From Lewinellaceae bacterium (GTDB lineage: Bacteria > Bacteroidota > Bacteroidia > Chitinophagales > Saprospiraceae), in contig JACJYN010000003.1 in assembly GCA_020636095.1 (NCBI GenBank), forward strand, positions 930,001 through 994,000: a DNA stretch of 64,000 bases, given 5' to 3'. Both the position numbers and the translations under genes were made by a program. Under the pieces are notes generated by a model. It ran no database searches, was not told the origin of the DNA, and saw only the letters and a list, made by a program, of their open reading frames with translations. Shown here one piece after another: positions 35,624 through 46,200 of this stretch (the stretch's first letter is position 1; every line of letters starts with the position of its first letter).

Positions 35624-35766
35624 GACGGTGGAGTATGATTGTGAAAATAGGTGCTTGGACAATATTAGCCGAACCTATGCTGCTTCGAAAGCAAAGTGCT
35701 AACTTTTTTCCTGGGGTTCTGGTCCTATTGTTATTTGGCTGTCCCTTCAACAAGCTTAGTAAGCAC

Positions 35767-37521
35767 TCATCCCGTAAAATACAAATACGCCAGGATAATA
35801 AGCACGATGACCACCGCCGACCAGAAGACATCTCCTTTGGTGTAGCTTGCCTTGTTTTCCGCTCTGTGTTCTGCGGTCATGGTGCCAAAAGTCAGGCCGC
35901 TGATGCGTTCATAAGAAGGCGCTTCGGTAGCATAACTCACCCCAACCATCACAACGGAACAAACGATAAAGATAAGCAGGCTGTAATACTGGAAAAAGAT
36001 GTTGTTGACCACCCAAAAGAAGGAGCCTTCCTCATAGGCAAAGCCCTCCATCAAAGCCACGGGCGTATCGATGGCCAGGCGAAACAGGCCCATGGCAAAG
36101 CCGATGCCCAGCGCCGCCAGGCAGCCTTTGGCGTTCAACCGCTTCATGAATACCCCGAAGAAAAAGACCACAAAAATGGGTGGCGCGAGATATCCCTGAA
36201 CGCTCTGCAGATAGTCGTACAGCCCCCGGCTCCCCTGAATGACCGGTATCCACAAGAGCCCGATGGCCACCATGACGGCCGTAGCGATCCGGCCAATGCG
36301 GACCAGGCTTTTTTCGGAAGCGTTCGGATTGAACTTGGAGTAAAAGTCCATCGTAAACAAGGTGGAGGAAGCATTGAAAACACCTGCCAGCGAACTCATC
36401 AAGGCAGCCAAAAGGCCGGCTACTACCAGCCCTCGGATGCCCGCCGGCAGAATGGTGGCCACCAAAAGGGGAAAAGCTTGCTGGGCGTTGGCGGTAATGA
36501 CTTTACCCTCGCTGTCCAGCAAGGCAGCGCTGATGCTATCCATCTTCCCGCTGGCGGCCAACGCAAAGCAGATCATACCGGGAATGATGAAGATAAAGAC
36601 CGGCAGCAGCTTCAGCAAGGCGGCGGCAATGGTGCCTCGGCGGGCCTCCGTGAGGTTGGCCGCCCCCAGTGTTCTTTGTACGATGTACTGGTCAGTGGTC
36701 CAGTACCACAGGCCGATGATGGGCGCACACAGGAGCATGCCCAGCCAGGGGTAGTTGTTGTTGAAATACCAGGCCATCTGGGTTTCCTCCCTGATTGGCG
36801 CCCAGGTGCCTTCCATTCCTGCCGGAACGAGCGGCTTCCAGAGGTTGAACATTTCCGAGCCGGCGATCCTCCTCAATTCGCTCCATCCGCCCAGGGCGTC
36901 CAGGCCGTACCCGGTCACCAGGATGGAGCCCAGAATTAAAATGATGGTTTGAATAGATTCTGTGTAGGCCACCGCTTTCAACCCCCCCAGGATGGTGTAG
37001 ATACCCGTCAGGATGATGACGAGAATGGAGCCGATCCAAAAGCTGTTCAGGCCCATAAAATTGAGCTCCGGCATAAGTACCCCAAAGACAATGCCGCCGG
37101 CAAAGATGCCCACGGCAACTTTGGTCAGCACATAGGCCACCAGAGAGATCAGCGAAAGCACCACGCGGGCGGTAGGCGAATAGCGCCGCTCCAGAAATTC
37201 CGGCATGGTAAAGACCTTGGACCGCATGTAAAACGGCGCCAACACCCATCCCAGGACCAGCAGGCACCAGGCATGTAGTTCGTAATGCGCCATGGCGACC
37301 CCATCGGTAGCGCCGGAGCCGGCCAGCCCCACCAGGTGTTCGGAGCCGATATTGGAGGCGAAAATCGAAGCCCCTACCACAAACCATCCCAGGTTCCGGC
37401 CGGCGAGGAAATAGTCGTCAGACGTGTCGGCCTTTTGCCGGATCACCCACCAGGCAATGCCCAGGATGATGGAGAAATAGGCCAGGATGATGATCCAATC
37501 AATAGTAGCTAGTACTGTCAT
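35767..37521 (-). CDS. SSS-family sodium/sugar symporter (SGLT-like)
   Basis: 584 residues with about 14 membrane helices and no signal peptide, the usual size of the solute:sodium symporter family. Diagnostic: YFLAGRNLGWFVVGASIFAS, NIGSEHLVGLAG near helix 1, ILGGLKAVAYTESIQ (the SSS signature region), and WYWTTDQYIVQRTLGA. SGLT-type members import sugars or polyols with Na+ across the inner membrane. Being next to GH29 and a DISM-type sensor suggests import of fucose or another released monosaccharide; substrate is inference. Confidence 0.9.
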   Translation of the reverse strand: MTVLATIDWIIILAYFSIILGIAWWVIRQKADTSDDYFLAGRNLGWFVVGASIFASNIGSEHLVGLAGSGATDGVAMAHYELHAWCLLVLGWVLAPFYMRSKVFTMPEFLERRYSPTARVVLSLISLVAYVLTKVAVGIFAGGIVFGVLMPELNFMGLNSFWIGSILVIILTGIYTILGGLKAVAYTESIQTIILILGSILVTGYGLDALGGWSELRRIAGSEMFNLWKPLVPAGMEGTWAPIREETQMAWYFNNNYPWLGMLLCAPIIGLWYWTTDQYIVQRTLGAANLTEARRGTIAAALLKLLPVFIFIIPGMICFALAASGKMDSISAALLDSEGKVITANAQQAFPLLVATILPAGIRGLVVAGLLAALMSSLAGVFNASSTLFTMDFYSKFNPNASEKSLVRIGRIATAVMVAIGLLWIPVIQGSRGLYDYLQSVQGYLAPPIFVVFFFGVFMKRLNAKGCLAALGIGFAMGLFRLAIDTPVALMEGFAYEEGSFFWVVNNIFFQYYSLLIFIVCSVVMVGVSYATEAPSYERISGLTFGTMTAEHRAENKASYTKGDVFWSAVVIVLIILAYLYFTG

Positions 37522-37586
37522 TTTCGGTTTGTTTATAGTTGGTATTCGTTAAGAGTTTGTAAATTTTCTATGGTTCGAATCATGTT

Positions 37587-37617
37587 TTTGTTTAAATAAG
37601 AAAGTTCCATATCTTTA
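37587..37617 (+). promoter_or_regulatory. Bacteroidota-type promoter for the MBG protein gene
   Basis: TTTG at 37587-37590 and TATCTTTA at 37610-37617 are 19 bp apart, close to the TTTG/TAnnTTTG consensus of the Bacteroidota primary sigma factor. The predicted start is near 37624, leaving a leader of about 160 nt before ATG 37787. Confidence 0.6.
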
Positions 37618-37786
37618 TGGTCAGCCTGCGTAGTTACTTCCCATGTCCGAAGGACTATAGCTTGGGTGTCCTCTCCCCCCTTACATACTATCCAACTGAG
37701 ATTTTGCTTCCATGACTTCCATGGCCACGGAAGAAAGGCGTCTGAAATATAAAGTTTTCAGGCCTTCTAATGAATAACTCAAACTC

Positions 37787-40700
37787 ATGAATAATAAAAT
37801 ATTATCCGGAATGAATGACCTGTCCCCAACACAAACCAGCTCAAGGCGAATGGTTATACCTACTGCTGAGAGGCGTCCTTTTTTTAAGGGATTCCGCCTG
37901 TTTTTCTCCTGGGCCGCTTTTTTTTCACTTCTGAGTAGCTTCAGTCTCCTGGGGCAAACCTACGAAACTACCGGGGCCAGCAACGATTGGAATGATCCCG
38001 ATGCCTGGATTTGCAGCGGTGGGGGCTGTGCGGACGCCCCTTATCCAGATAATTTCCTTGAAGATGTGAATGTTTTTATCCGGCATGACATCAACTATAA
38101 TAGCAGAATCGCGATTAGAATCGATGACAATAGCTCGGTCAATATACTACAGGGCGCCCACCTCTCGATTGCCAGCAAACTGGATATCAGGCGGAATGGC
38201 CGCCTGGCTATCAACGACGGTTCTTTATGGGCCGGCCAGGGTATTCTGAATAATAGGGGAGAGATGGAATTGACCAGGGCCCTGGTTGAGGCGAGCGGAA
38301 GCTATGTCAACAAAGGAACCATGATCCTGGACAATTCCTGTAATGACCTCCTCAGGGGAACCTTCATCAATACCAGCACCCTGCTCGGTTCGGGAAGCGT
38401 AAGAACTCAAAATGGGAGTATCATCAACGGCGGAACCTGGAGCCCGGGGGTGGCCTATTGTTCAAGCTACAGCGCCACCAATTTACCCGGTACGGAAGAT
38501 TGCAACGCGGTAGAGGAAATCTGCAATTGCCTCGTCGTAAATTGTGACATCCTGCCCGGCTATAACCCGACCACCAAGGTCAATGACCTCATGGGGTCGG
38601 AATTGATGGCGCTTTCAGAAACGTTCGACCCTAACGGGGATCCCCCCTCTGAAGCCATCTATTTTATCCGAAACAACGAGGTGCTCATCGAGATTATCGT
38701 CCTGGATGGTAAATACAACGACGTGGTCAACTTCCTGGCCGGTTATGGGATTGTTCCGGCCGATTTCATCGACGACCGGATCACCATGGTGGATGATGAG
38801 TTATTGATCACCCTGTTTTTTCCGATCAGCGGGCTGGCGGATCTGAACCAGCAAACCAGCATCATCAATTTTGCCCGGCCCGTTTCCCGTGGATTGAATA
38901 ACGCCGGGCTGATCTCCAGCCAGGGAGACCTCGCCCAGGGCTCTTCCCTGGGCCGGCTGGGCTGGAACCTGAGCGGAGCCGGGGTTAAGGTCGGCGTCAT
39001 TTCTGATAGCTACGCCATCAATGCTCAGGCGAGGGACAATGACATCGCCAATGGCGATCTGCCGGGTACAGAAAACCCGGTTGTGGTCGTCCAGGAGTAC
39101 CCCTTCGGGCTGGCCTCCGATGAGGGCCGGGCCATGCTGCAGATCGTTCACGACGTAGCGCCGGACGCCCAGTTGTTTTTCAAAACCGGTTTTATTAGCG
39201 AGGGCAACCTGGCGTTCGGTATTCGCCAATTGCGGGAAGATTACCAATGTGATGTTATCGTCGATGACGTGCAATATCTCACCGAGCCCTTCTTCCGGGA
39301 TGGGCTGGCCGCCCAGGCCATCGATGAAGTAGTGGCGGATGGCGCGGCCTATTTTAGCTCTGCCGGCAACTTTGGGTCCCGGTCTTATTCCGCTGACTTC
39401 TCGCCTGCCCCGGCTCCGAACCAGAACAGGCATGATTTTGGCGGCGGCGACTTCCTGCAAAGCGTCCAATTGGGCACGGGCCAGTATATCCTCGTCTTGC
39501 AATGGGCCGATGATTTTTATTCGCTGGGAGCGCCCCAGGGCGCCCAAAATGACCTCGATATCTACTTGGCGCAGGATGATGGTACTATCCTCTACGGCTT
39601 TAACCGCGATAATAATGGAAACGCAACATTGGGCAGGCCCGGTGGGGACCCTATAGAGGTCATGCCTTTTACAGTGGTCAATCCTACGACTACCAATATC
39701 ATGATCGAACTGGCGGACGGCCCCGGGCCGATGCCTAAATTCAAATATGTGGTATTCAGAGCGGGAAACAGTGGCACGTTCATCACAGACCCGCCCCTCG
39801 GCAATTCCATCGAAAATTCAACCATCGTTGGGCACGCCAATGCTACCCAGGCCACCACCCTGGGGGCGGTACGCTACGCCAATACCCCGGCGTTTGGCGG
39901 CACTTTAACGGCGGAAGGGTTTTCTTCACTCGGCGGAACGCCTATCATCGGAGACACCCTCCGGCATAAGCCCGACCTCATGGCGCCCAATGGCGTGAAT
40001 ACCTCCGTGAGCTTTGGTGCGCTGGATAGCGAAATGGATGGTATTCCCAATTTCTTCGGCACCTCCGCCGCCGCCCCGCACGCCGCCGGCGTAGCGGCGC
40101 TTTTGTTTGAAGCTCAAAGTAGCTTCGGGATTAATCCTCCTATTAATATCCGGCAATTGCTGAATGCGACGGCTATTGATATGAATAGCCCCGGTTTTGA
40201 CTTCACCTCCGGTTATGGATTCATCTCCGCCTATAATGCCCTGGCGGCTATTGCCAATCCAATCCCGATCCTGGATAACCTGAATCTGGACAACCTGAAT
40301 ACGGAGATCTACCAGCCGGGAGATATTGAATTCACCCTGATACTGGAAGGACAGTTTCTGGATGAATCCAGCGTAGTATTTTTTGACGGAGAGGAAATCG
40401 TAACCAATATTCTCGATAACAACACGGCAACGGTGCAAATCCCGCCATTTATCGGCAATCCGCCGATCTGGATCTTCACCCCACCCGGGCCCCTAACCAA
40501 TGGTACGGACGGGGGAATGTCGAACACCCTCACCTTTTTTGATCCCAACATTACGGAGGTGATTATTGAGGTGGCCCCATCCACCAAAAGATACGGAGAA
40601 CCCTTGCCGGTTTTCAGTTTTACGGCTACCATACCCGATAGTGAGGCGTCGCTGTCTCCGGCAGAGCTCGACTTATTGGCCAGTGCCATCAGCTTCAGCA

Positions 40701-42841
40701 CCGCCGCCACCGCCGCCAGCAATGTGGGCATTTATGCAGTGGCGGCAGACACTACCGCAGGGATTGACTTATCCCTGTATCAATTGTACCGTTTCACCCT
40801 ACAACCGGGCGCTTTGATCGTCGACCCCATGCCGGTGACCATTCAGCCGGTTTCCCCGGAACCTATTACCTATGGCGATCCTCTTCCGGAAATTACATTC
40901 GAATATGTGTTTGGCGAAGACGGTGAAGAAGGGGTGGTTGTAGATCCGGGCGTGGCGGACGATATAGCGGCGCAACATTCGAGTGCGCTGGCCCTGGCCA
41001 ATGGCATCGCTCTGGTGAACGGTATTGCGCTGGTGAACGGTATCGCCCTGGTCAATGGAGAACCCTACATCGATGGGAGTGACGATGGCATTGCCAATGG
41101 CATTGCGCTGGTCAATAAAACCTTTTACGTGTCCCAAAGCAGCCTGGATGCAGCCAATACGGCGCAACAAAACGGCATCGCCCTGGTGAATGGTACCGGC
41201 GCGGAGAAGGTCGTACAAGTCGGCGCCGACCTGTTTACTACTGCCGGGATTGACAATGGGGACTTCTCCAGTTTAACCAATGGCATTGCCCTGGTCAACG
41301 GCATCCCTCTGGTGAATGGTATCGCCCTGGTGAATGGCATCGCCTTAGTCAACGGCATTGCCCTGGTGAATGGTATTGCCCTGGTGAATGGTATTGCCCT
41401 GGTCAACGGCATTGCCCTGGTCAACGGTGTCCCTTTTGACTTGCAGAGCGGCGCCCCGTTGGCCAACAGCAGCGGCGAGTATGATCCGGTGTTTGGCGCA
41501 TTTGAGAACGTGATCGCCATACTTAATGAAGCGGATACCCAAGTCGGCGCTCCACCTATTGACATCCGTCCCATCAATGTCATTACCGGCCTGGATGCCG
41601 GGACGCAGTATATTATCCCCGGTGGATACATCAATGACAACCTGGTGCTGAATTACCGGCCGGCGCCATTGGTTATCGAGCCGGCGCCCTGGGCCGTGTT
41701 TGTGGGTAATACTACGATCGAGTACGGGCAGGAGGGGCCGCTTTCCCCCAGCATTGCCTACGAACCGTTCGACCAGTTTCCGTACGGACAAACGGCACAA
41801 GATGTTTTCGGAACCTTCCAGTTTAACCCGACGGATGGCTGCACCTCAGCAACAGAGGTAACGGTCAGCCCTGAGCCGACAACGCCCAATTTCGATGTGT
41901 TTTATGTGCCCGGAACCCTGACCTTAACTCCTGCCCCATTGACCTTAGAAGTTAATCCGAGCTATATAACCCAGGGCGATCCGTTACCGGCCAGTTTCAG
42001 CTCTACTTTTACCGGCTTAGTCTGTGGTGATGTGGCCCCGCCCGCTTCTTCTGTAAGCTATGAAGTGTTCACTGAAGGAGGAGTGCTCGCTGATAGCCCC
42101 CCACCTCCGGGGGTTTATGATGTCGTCCCAACTTTTTCCGACCTCAGCGGGGATTATATTAACTATTCGGTACTTCCCGTGGCAGGCAAGTTATATGTCA
42201 CTCCCATTGTGAGCTGTGCAGAAAGAATAGAGGCGCCATATATCTGCGTGGAGGAGGCAAGCCTGCCCGGAGAGCCGCTGATCAACACCCTGGTGCGCTT
42301 TGAGTATGAGAACGTCCTGTCGATCCCCATATATATCCCCTTGGGGCCGAAGAATTCACTTAATGCCGAAGCTTACTACATCGGCGAGCCTCCACAGCTG
42401 TTTGAGCCCGGCATCCATACTTTCGACATTTATTCGGATGGCGGATATTTGGCCTGGGAAGTGCGAACCGACGATTGCGCTGAGCCATCTATTTCTCCGA
42501 GTACCTTCTCTGAACCACCTTCCTGCGAGGGTATCGGTGCGCCGGCACGCCCTGTTTCCAGCCCCAGTAGTGCTCCCCCTATGGACGAGCCCCTGGATTG
42601 GGGCGTAAAGCTGTTCCCTAATCCGGCCAATACAGCTGTTTGGCTACAGGCATGGAAAGCGGATGGATCGATAACCGTGGAGATTTACAACAGCCTGGGA
42701 AAAATGTTATCGAGCCGTTCCTTCTCCGAACCCGGATCGGATAAGCTGCAATTCGATGTGTCAAATTATCCTCCGGGACTGCTGTTGTTTAAAGTCAACT
42801 ATGGCGCCGAGAGCCAGGTGTTGCGGCTGCTCAAGGAGTAA
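37787..42841 (+). CDS. giant T9SS surface protein: subtilisin-like domain, MBG domains, NGIALV repeats
   Basis: 1684 residues. The N-terminus is basic, then hydrophobic (about 35-56, export signal); starts at 37787 or 37850 are both possible. Residues 57-240 are a beta-helix-like module. Residues about 395-830 are a subtilase fold: Asp407 in VGVISDSYA and Ser760 in FFGTSAAAPHAAG. The usual HGTH block is replaced by SDEGRAMLQIVHD (Glu446, His455), so the triad may differ from classical S8. After about 925, MBG-type units recur (APSTKRYGEPLPVF, SPEPITYGDPLPEI, EYGQEGPLSPS, ITQGDPLPASF). Residues 1072-1220 interrupt one of them with NGIALV hexapeptides. The T9SS domain ends it (LFPNPANTAVWL). 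Probably an adhesin-protease. Confidence 0.85.
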   Translation: MNNKILSGMNDLSPTQTSSRRMVIPTAERRPFFKGFRLFFSWAAFFSLLSSFSLLGQTYETTGASNDWNDPDAWICSGGGCADAPYPDNFLEDVNVFIRHDINYNSRIAIRIDDNSSVNILQGAHLSIASKLDIRRNGRLAINDGSLWAGQGILNNRGEMELTRALVEASGSYVNKGTMILDNSCNDLLRGTFINTSTLLGSGSVRTQNGSIINGGTWSPGVAYCSSYSATNLPGTEDCNAVEEICNCLVVNCDILPGYNPTTKVNDLMGSELMALSETFDPNGDPPSEAIYFIRNNEVLIEIIVLDGKYNDVVNFLAGYGIVPADFIDDRITMVDDELLITLFFPISGLADLNQQTSIINFARPVSRGLNNAGLISSQGDLAQGSSLGRLGWNLSGAGVKVGVISDSYAINAQARDNDIANGDLPGTENPVVVVQEYPFGLASDEGRAMLQIVHDVAPDAQLFFKTGFISEGNLAFGIRQLREDYQCDVIVDDVQYLTEPFFRDGLAAQAIDEVVADGAAYFSSAGNFGSRSYSADFSPAPAPNQNRHDFGGGDFLQSVQLGTGQYILVLQWADDFYSLGAPQGAQNDLDIYLAQDDGTILYGFNRDNNGNATLGRPGGDPIEVMPFTVVNPTTTNIMIELADGPGPMPKFKYVVFRAGNSGTFITDPPLGNSIENSTIVGHANATQATTLGAVRYANTPAFGGTLTAEGFSSLGGTPIIGDTLRHKPDLMAPNGVNTSVSFGALDSEMDGIPNFFGTSAAAPHAAGVAALLFEAQSSFGINPPINIRQLLNATAIDMNSPGFDFTSGYGFISAYNALAAIANPIPILDNLNLDNLNTEIYQPGDIEFTLILEGQFLDESSVVFFDGEEIVTNILDNNTATVQIPPFIGNPPIWIFTPPGPLTNGTDGGMSNTLTFFDPNITEVIIEVAPSTKRYGEPLPVFSFTATIPDSEASLSPAELDLLASAISFSTAATAASNVGIYAVAADTTAGIDLSLYQLYRFTLQPGALIVDPMPVTIQPVSPEPITYGDPLPEITFEYVFGEDGEEGVVVDPGVADDIAAQHSSALALANGIALVNGIALVNGIALVNGEPYIDGSDDGIANGIALVNKTFYVSQSSLDAANTAQQNGIALVNGTGAEKVVQVGADLFTTAGIDNGDFSSLTNGIALVNGIPLVNGIALVNGIALVNGIALVNGIALVNGIALVNGIALVNGVPFDLQSGAPLANSSGEYDPVFGAFENVIAILNEADTQVGAPPIDIRPINVITGLDAGTQYIIPGGYINDNLVLNYRPAPLVIEPAPWAVFVGNTTIEYGQEGPLSPSIAYEPFDQFPYGQTAQDVFGTFQFNPTDGCTSATEVTVSPEPTTPNFDVFYVPGTLTLTPAPLTLEVNPSYITQGDPLPASFSSTFTGLVCGDVAPPASSVSYEVFTEGGVLADSPPPPGVYDVVPTFSDLSGDYINYSVLPVAGKLYVTPIVSCAERIEAPYICVEEASLPGEPLINTLVRFEYENVLSIPIYIPLGPKNSLNAEAYYIGEPPQLFEPGIHTFDIYSDGGYLAWEVRTDDCAEPSISPSTFSEPPSCEGIGAPARPVSSPSSAPPMDEPLDWGVKLFPNPANTAVWLQAWKADGSITVEIYNSLGKMLSSRSFSEPGSDKLQFDVSNYPPGLLLFKVNYGAESQVLRLLKE
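41000..41053 (+). repeat. 18-bp tandem repeat encoding NGIALV, block 1 (3 units)
   Basis: Three consecutive 18-bp units encode NGIALV three times, followed by NGEPYI. Two single units follow near 41096-41114 and 41171-41188. Codons vary between units, so the array is not a recent slippage product. Confidence 0.9.
41279..41422 (+). repeat. 18-bp tandem repeat encoding NGIALV, block 2 (8 units)
   Basis: Eight consecutive 18-bp units encode NGIALV (unit 2 reads NGIPLV), followed by NGVPFD. Synonymous variation (GCC/GCT/GTC, CTG/TTA, AAT/AAC) with constant protein sequence suggests selection on the peptide. Confidence 0.9.
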
Positions 42842-42872
42842 GAATGGGGAAGGAACCCACCAGGTACCGCCA

Positions 42873-42909
42873 GAAAAAGGCTCTCCGCAAAAAACGGAGG
42901 GCCTTTTTC
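42873..42909 (+). terminator. terminator of the MBG protein gene
   Basis: AAAAAGGCTCTCCG, loop, CGGAGGGCCTTTTT: strong stem with terminal T run about 35 bp after the stop codon. Confidence 0.85.
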
Positions 42910-43007
42910 TATTGGAGTATTCATACGAGGTGAAAACAGAATACCCGGAAGTTGAGATAGCTTCCAAACCCCTAACCTGAGCCGGCCGGCCCGGTAATTT
43001 TTTTATG

Positions 43008-43158
43008 GTTACTATTTAGCATAAGGCTATGGATGCCTCTGGTGCGAAATTTTGTAAGCAAACCTTCCCCTTTCAAGGGGAATGAGAAGGGGTTCCGGCA
43101 AAAAAAGCCTACAAAATTTCGCGCCAGGGGTTAAATCACCATGATGCTGAATAGTTAC
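43008..43158. repeat. MITE-like inverted-repeat element, copy 2
   Basis: 151 bp with ends GTTACTATTTAGCAT and ATGCTGAATAGTTAC. When reversed, the core (GGAACCCCTTCTCATTCCCC, ACAAAATTT) aligns with copy 1 at 2700-2851. It lies just before the start of the fusion kinase gene, where it might affect its leader. Confidence 0.75.
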
Positions 43159-43296
43159 TTTTTATGATTGGCCTTTCGTTTGCTATCCGGCAAAGCCTGG
43201 TTTTTAAAATCGGAAATGAAGCAGAAAATTGTATTTTTATGCTCATGGAATAGAGCGAAAACGAAAAGGGGCACGACTGTAAAATTTCAAACGAGC

Positions 43297-46200
43297 ATGC
43301 GGAGGATCACAAATCACAATTCTGGTTCGGCAAAAATACCATTGAAATCATTGGCCAGAACAGGCGTCATTTTCTTTGCGTTGTTGATGTTTTTGTTTCC
43401 GTTAGCCGGAAACAGCCAGCCCGAAACAGATAGCCTGAAGCAACTTCTGGAGACCGCACTGGCCGACAGCGCCCGCATCGACATCCTGTTGTCCTTAAGC
43501 AGCAGTTCTGCTCAGGATGAAGCGCTGGCTTACGGCAGGGAAGCCAACCAATTGGCTGAACAATCTGGCCTCAAAGGCCGTCAGGCACTGGCCTTAAAAA
43601 ATATTGCAGTGGCTTATTATCGCAAGGGCGATTATATCCGGGCCCTGGAATATTACAAGCAATCCATCGAATTATACCGGGCCAGCAACGATCCGGGCGG
43701 CATCAGTAATATCCTCAACAATATTGGCGCCATTTACAATGCCCAGGGCGATGACGCCAAAGCGCTGGAATATTTTCTGGAAGCGCTGCGGTATGGCGAA
43801 GAAGCTGAAAACGAACTCCGCATCGGCACCGCTTTACTCAACGTGGGGGTGGCGTATATCAATAAACCGCAAAATTATGACCAGGGTATTGCCGCCCTCA
43901 AGCGGGCGGTGCCGGCCTTTGAAAAAATTGATTATCAACTGGGTATTGCAGTGGCCTACAGCAACCTGGGGGAGGTCTTTTTGAAGAAGGAGGAACCGGA
44001 CTCGGCACTTTATTACCTGGAAAAATCAAAAGAGATCGTCACAGATGCCGGCGATGATTCCTGGCTTGCCTTTACGCTCAACCTCATCGGCAAAGCCTAT
44101 ATCCAGGCCGGCAAATATGAACAAGCTATCCGAACTCACGAGAAAGCGATTCAGGTGGCGGAACGGAAAGATTCCCGCCTCGAATTGGGCTGGGCTACCC
44201 TTGGGCTGGCCAACTCGTACCACGCAAATGGAAATAACGCACTGGCCCTGCGCACTTACCTTAAGGCCGAATCGATCTTTTCTGAAATGGGGGTGAAAGA
44301 GGGGCTGAAGGATGTCTATAAAGGCCTGGCTGACACCTACGAAAGCTCGTCTGATTATCAGGATGCTTATCGCTACCACCAACTCTACAGCAATTTCAAA
44401 GACACTTTGTATAATGTGGAGACCGCCGATAAGGTTAAAAACCTGACCCTGAATTACGAGTTGGAAAAGAAAGAAGCCGAAATTGAACAACTCAGTATAG
44501 AGAATAAACTCCAGGAGGCCCAGATACAGAAAGCACAGGTATTGCGCAATTTTTTTATCGCGCTGGCCGCCTTCATTTTGATCGTGGCCGCCGGTATTGT
44601 AGTGCAGCTCCGGATCACCCGGAAGAGCAATGAACGAAAACAGGCACTCGACCGGCAAACCCAGATCAACCAGCAGTTGCAGCAGATCGACCGCTTAAAA
44701 GACCAGTTTTTGGCGAATACCTCTCATGAGCTTCGCACTCCTCTGAACGGGATCATCGGCCTGGCGGATTCGCTGATTGACGGCGTAGCCGGACAACTGC
44801 CAAAGAAGGCGGTAGATGACCTGGGGATGATCGCCTCCAGCGGGAAACGGCTGGCCGCCCTGGTGAATGATATTCTGGACTTTTCCAAACTCAAGGATTT
44901 CAATATTGAACTCAACCGCAGGCCAGCCGACCTGTACGCTCTGGCGGATATCGTGATGAAGATCAACACACCCTTGATCAGGGGTAAAGACCTTCAGCTC
45001 CTGAATACCGTACCCCAGGAATTACCGGCCGTAGACGGAGATGAAAACCGGCTGCAACAGATTTTATACAACCTGATTGGCAACGCCATCAAATTCACAG
45101 AATCCGGGTACATCAAAGTCGATGCTGTAGAGATAGATGGCGGGGATACGGCAGGTGGGAAAATGATCCAGGTATCGGTTGAAGATACGGGTATAGGGAT
45201 TCCTGAAAACAAGCTGGAACTCATTTTCCAGGCCTTTGAGCAAGGAGATGGCTCCACTGCCAGATCCTTTTCCGGAACCGGGCTTGGCTTGAGCATATCG
45301 AAGCGGTTGGTGGAACTGCACGGCGGCCGGATATGGGTGGTATCAAAACCAGGAGAAGGGTCTACTTTTTTCTTTACCCTGCCTGTATCCGGGGAAAAGG
45401 CGGCGCTGCCCGCCCCTTCAGCTGCCCTGTCTTCCCTTAGTAGTATTACTGTGGATGCAGTATTTACCGAGCCGGCCGTTGAAACCGGCGTTTCAACGGC
45501 CGGCCAGGACGGCACGATCCGGATATTGATGGTCGATGACGAACCCATCAACCTGCAAGTCCTCATCAATCACCTGTCTGATAAACGCTATGAACTGACG
45601 CAGGCAATGAATGGAGAAGAGGCTATCCGGGCCGTAGCAGACGGCGAAAAGTTTGACCTGATACTCCTGGATATCATGATGCCTCGCATGTCCGGCTACG
45701 AAGTTTGTCAAAAGATCAGAGAGCAATACCTTCCTTCGGAACTACCGATCATCATGGTCACGGCTAAAAACCAGGTGGAAGACCTGGTGCAGGGCCTGAA
45801 TCTGGGCGCCAATGACTACCTGGCCAAGCCGTTTTCTAAAGCTGAATTCCAGGCCAGGATTAAAACCCAGCTCAATTTGCACCGCATCAACGTGGCAACC
45901 GGTAAGTTCGTTCCCAGTGAATTCCTGCGCTCTCTGGGCAGGGAAAACATTACCGATGTCCTGCTCGGCGACCACACTGAACAGGAGGTGACCGTTTTCT
46001 TCACTGATATCAGAGATTATACCTCCCTTGCCGAGCAAATGACCCCGGCGGAGAATTTCAAATTTGTCAGTGCTTTCAATAAAAGGATGGGCCCCATCAT
46101 TAGGGAGAACGGAGGGTTCATTAATCAATATCTTGGAGATGCGATCATGGCCATTTTCCCGGGTAATCCGGCCGATGCCCTGCGGGCTGCCATCCAGATA

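Noticed and set aside
41279..41422. 18-bp repeats as a CRISPR array
   Set aside because: Units are contiguous without spacers, in frame, and encode a constant hexapeptide.
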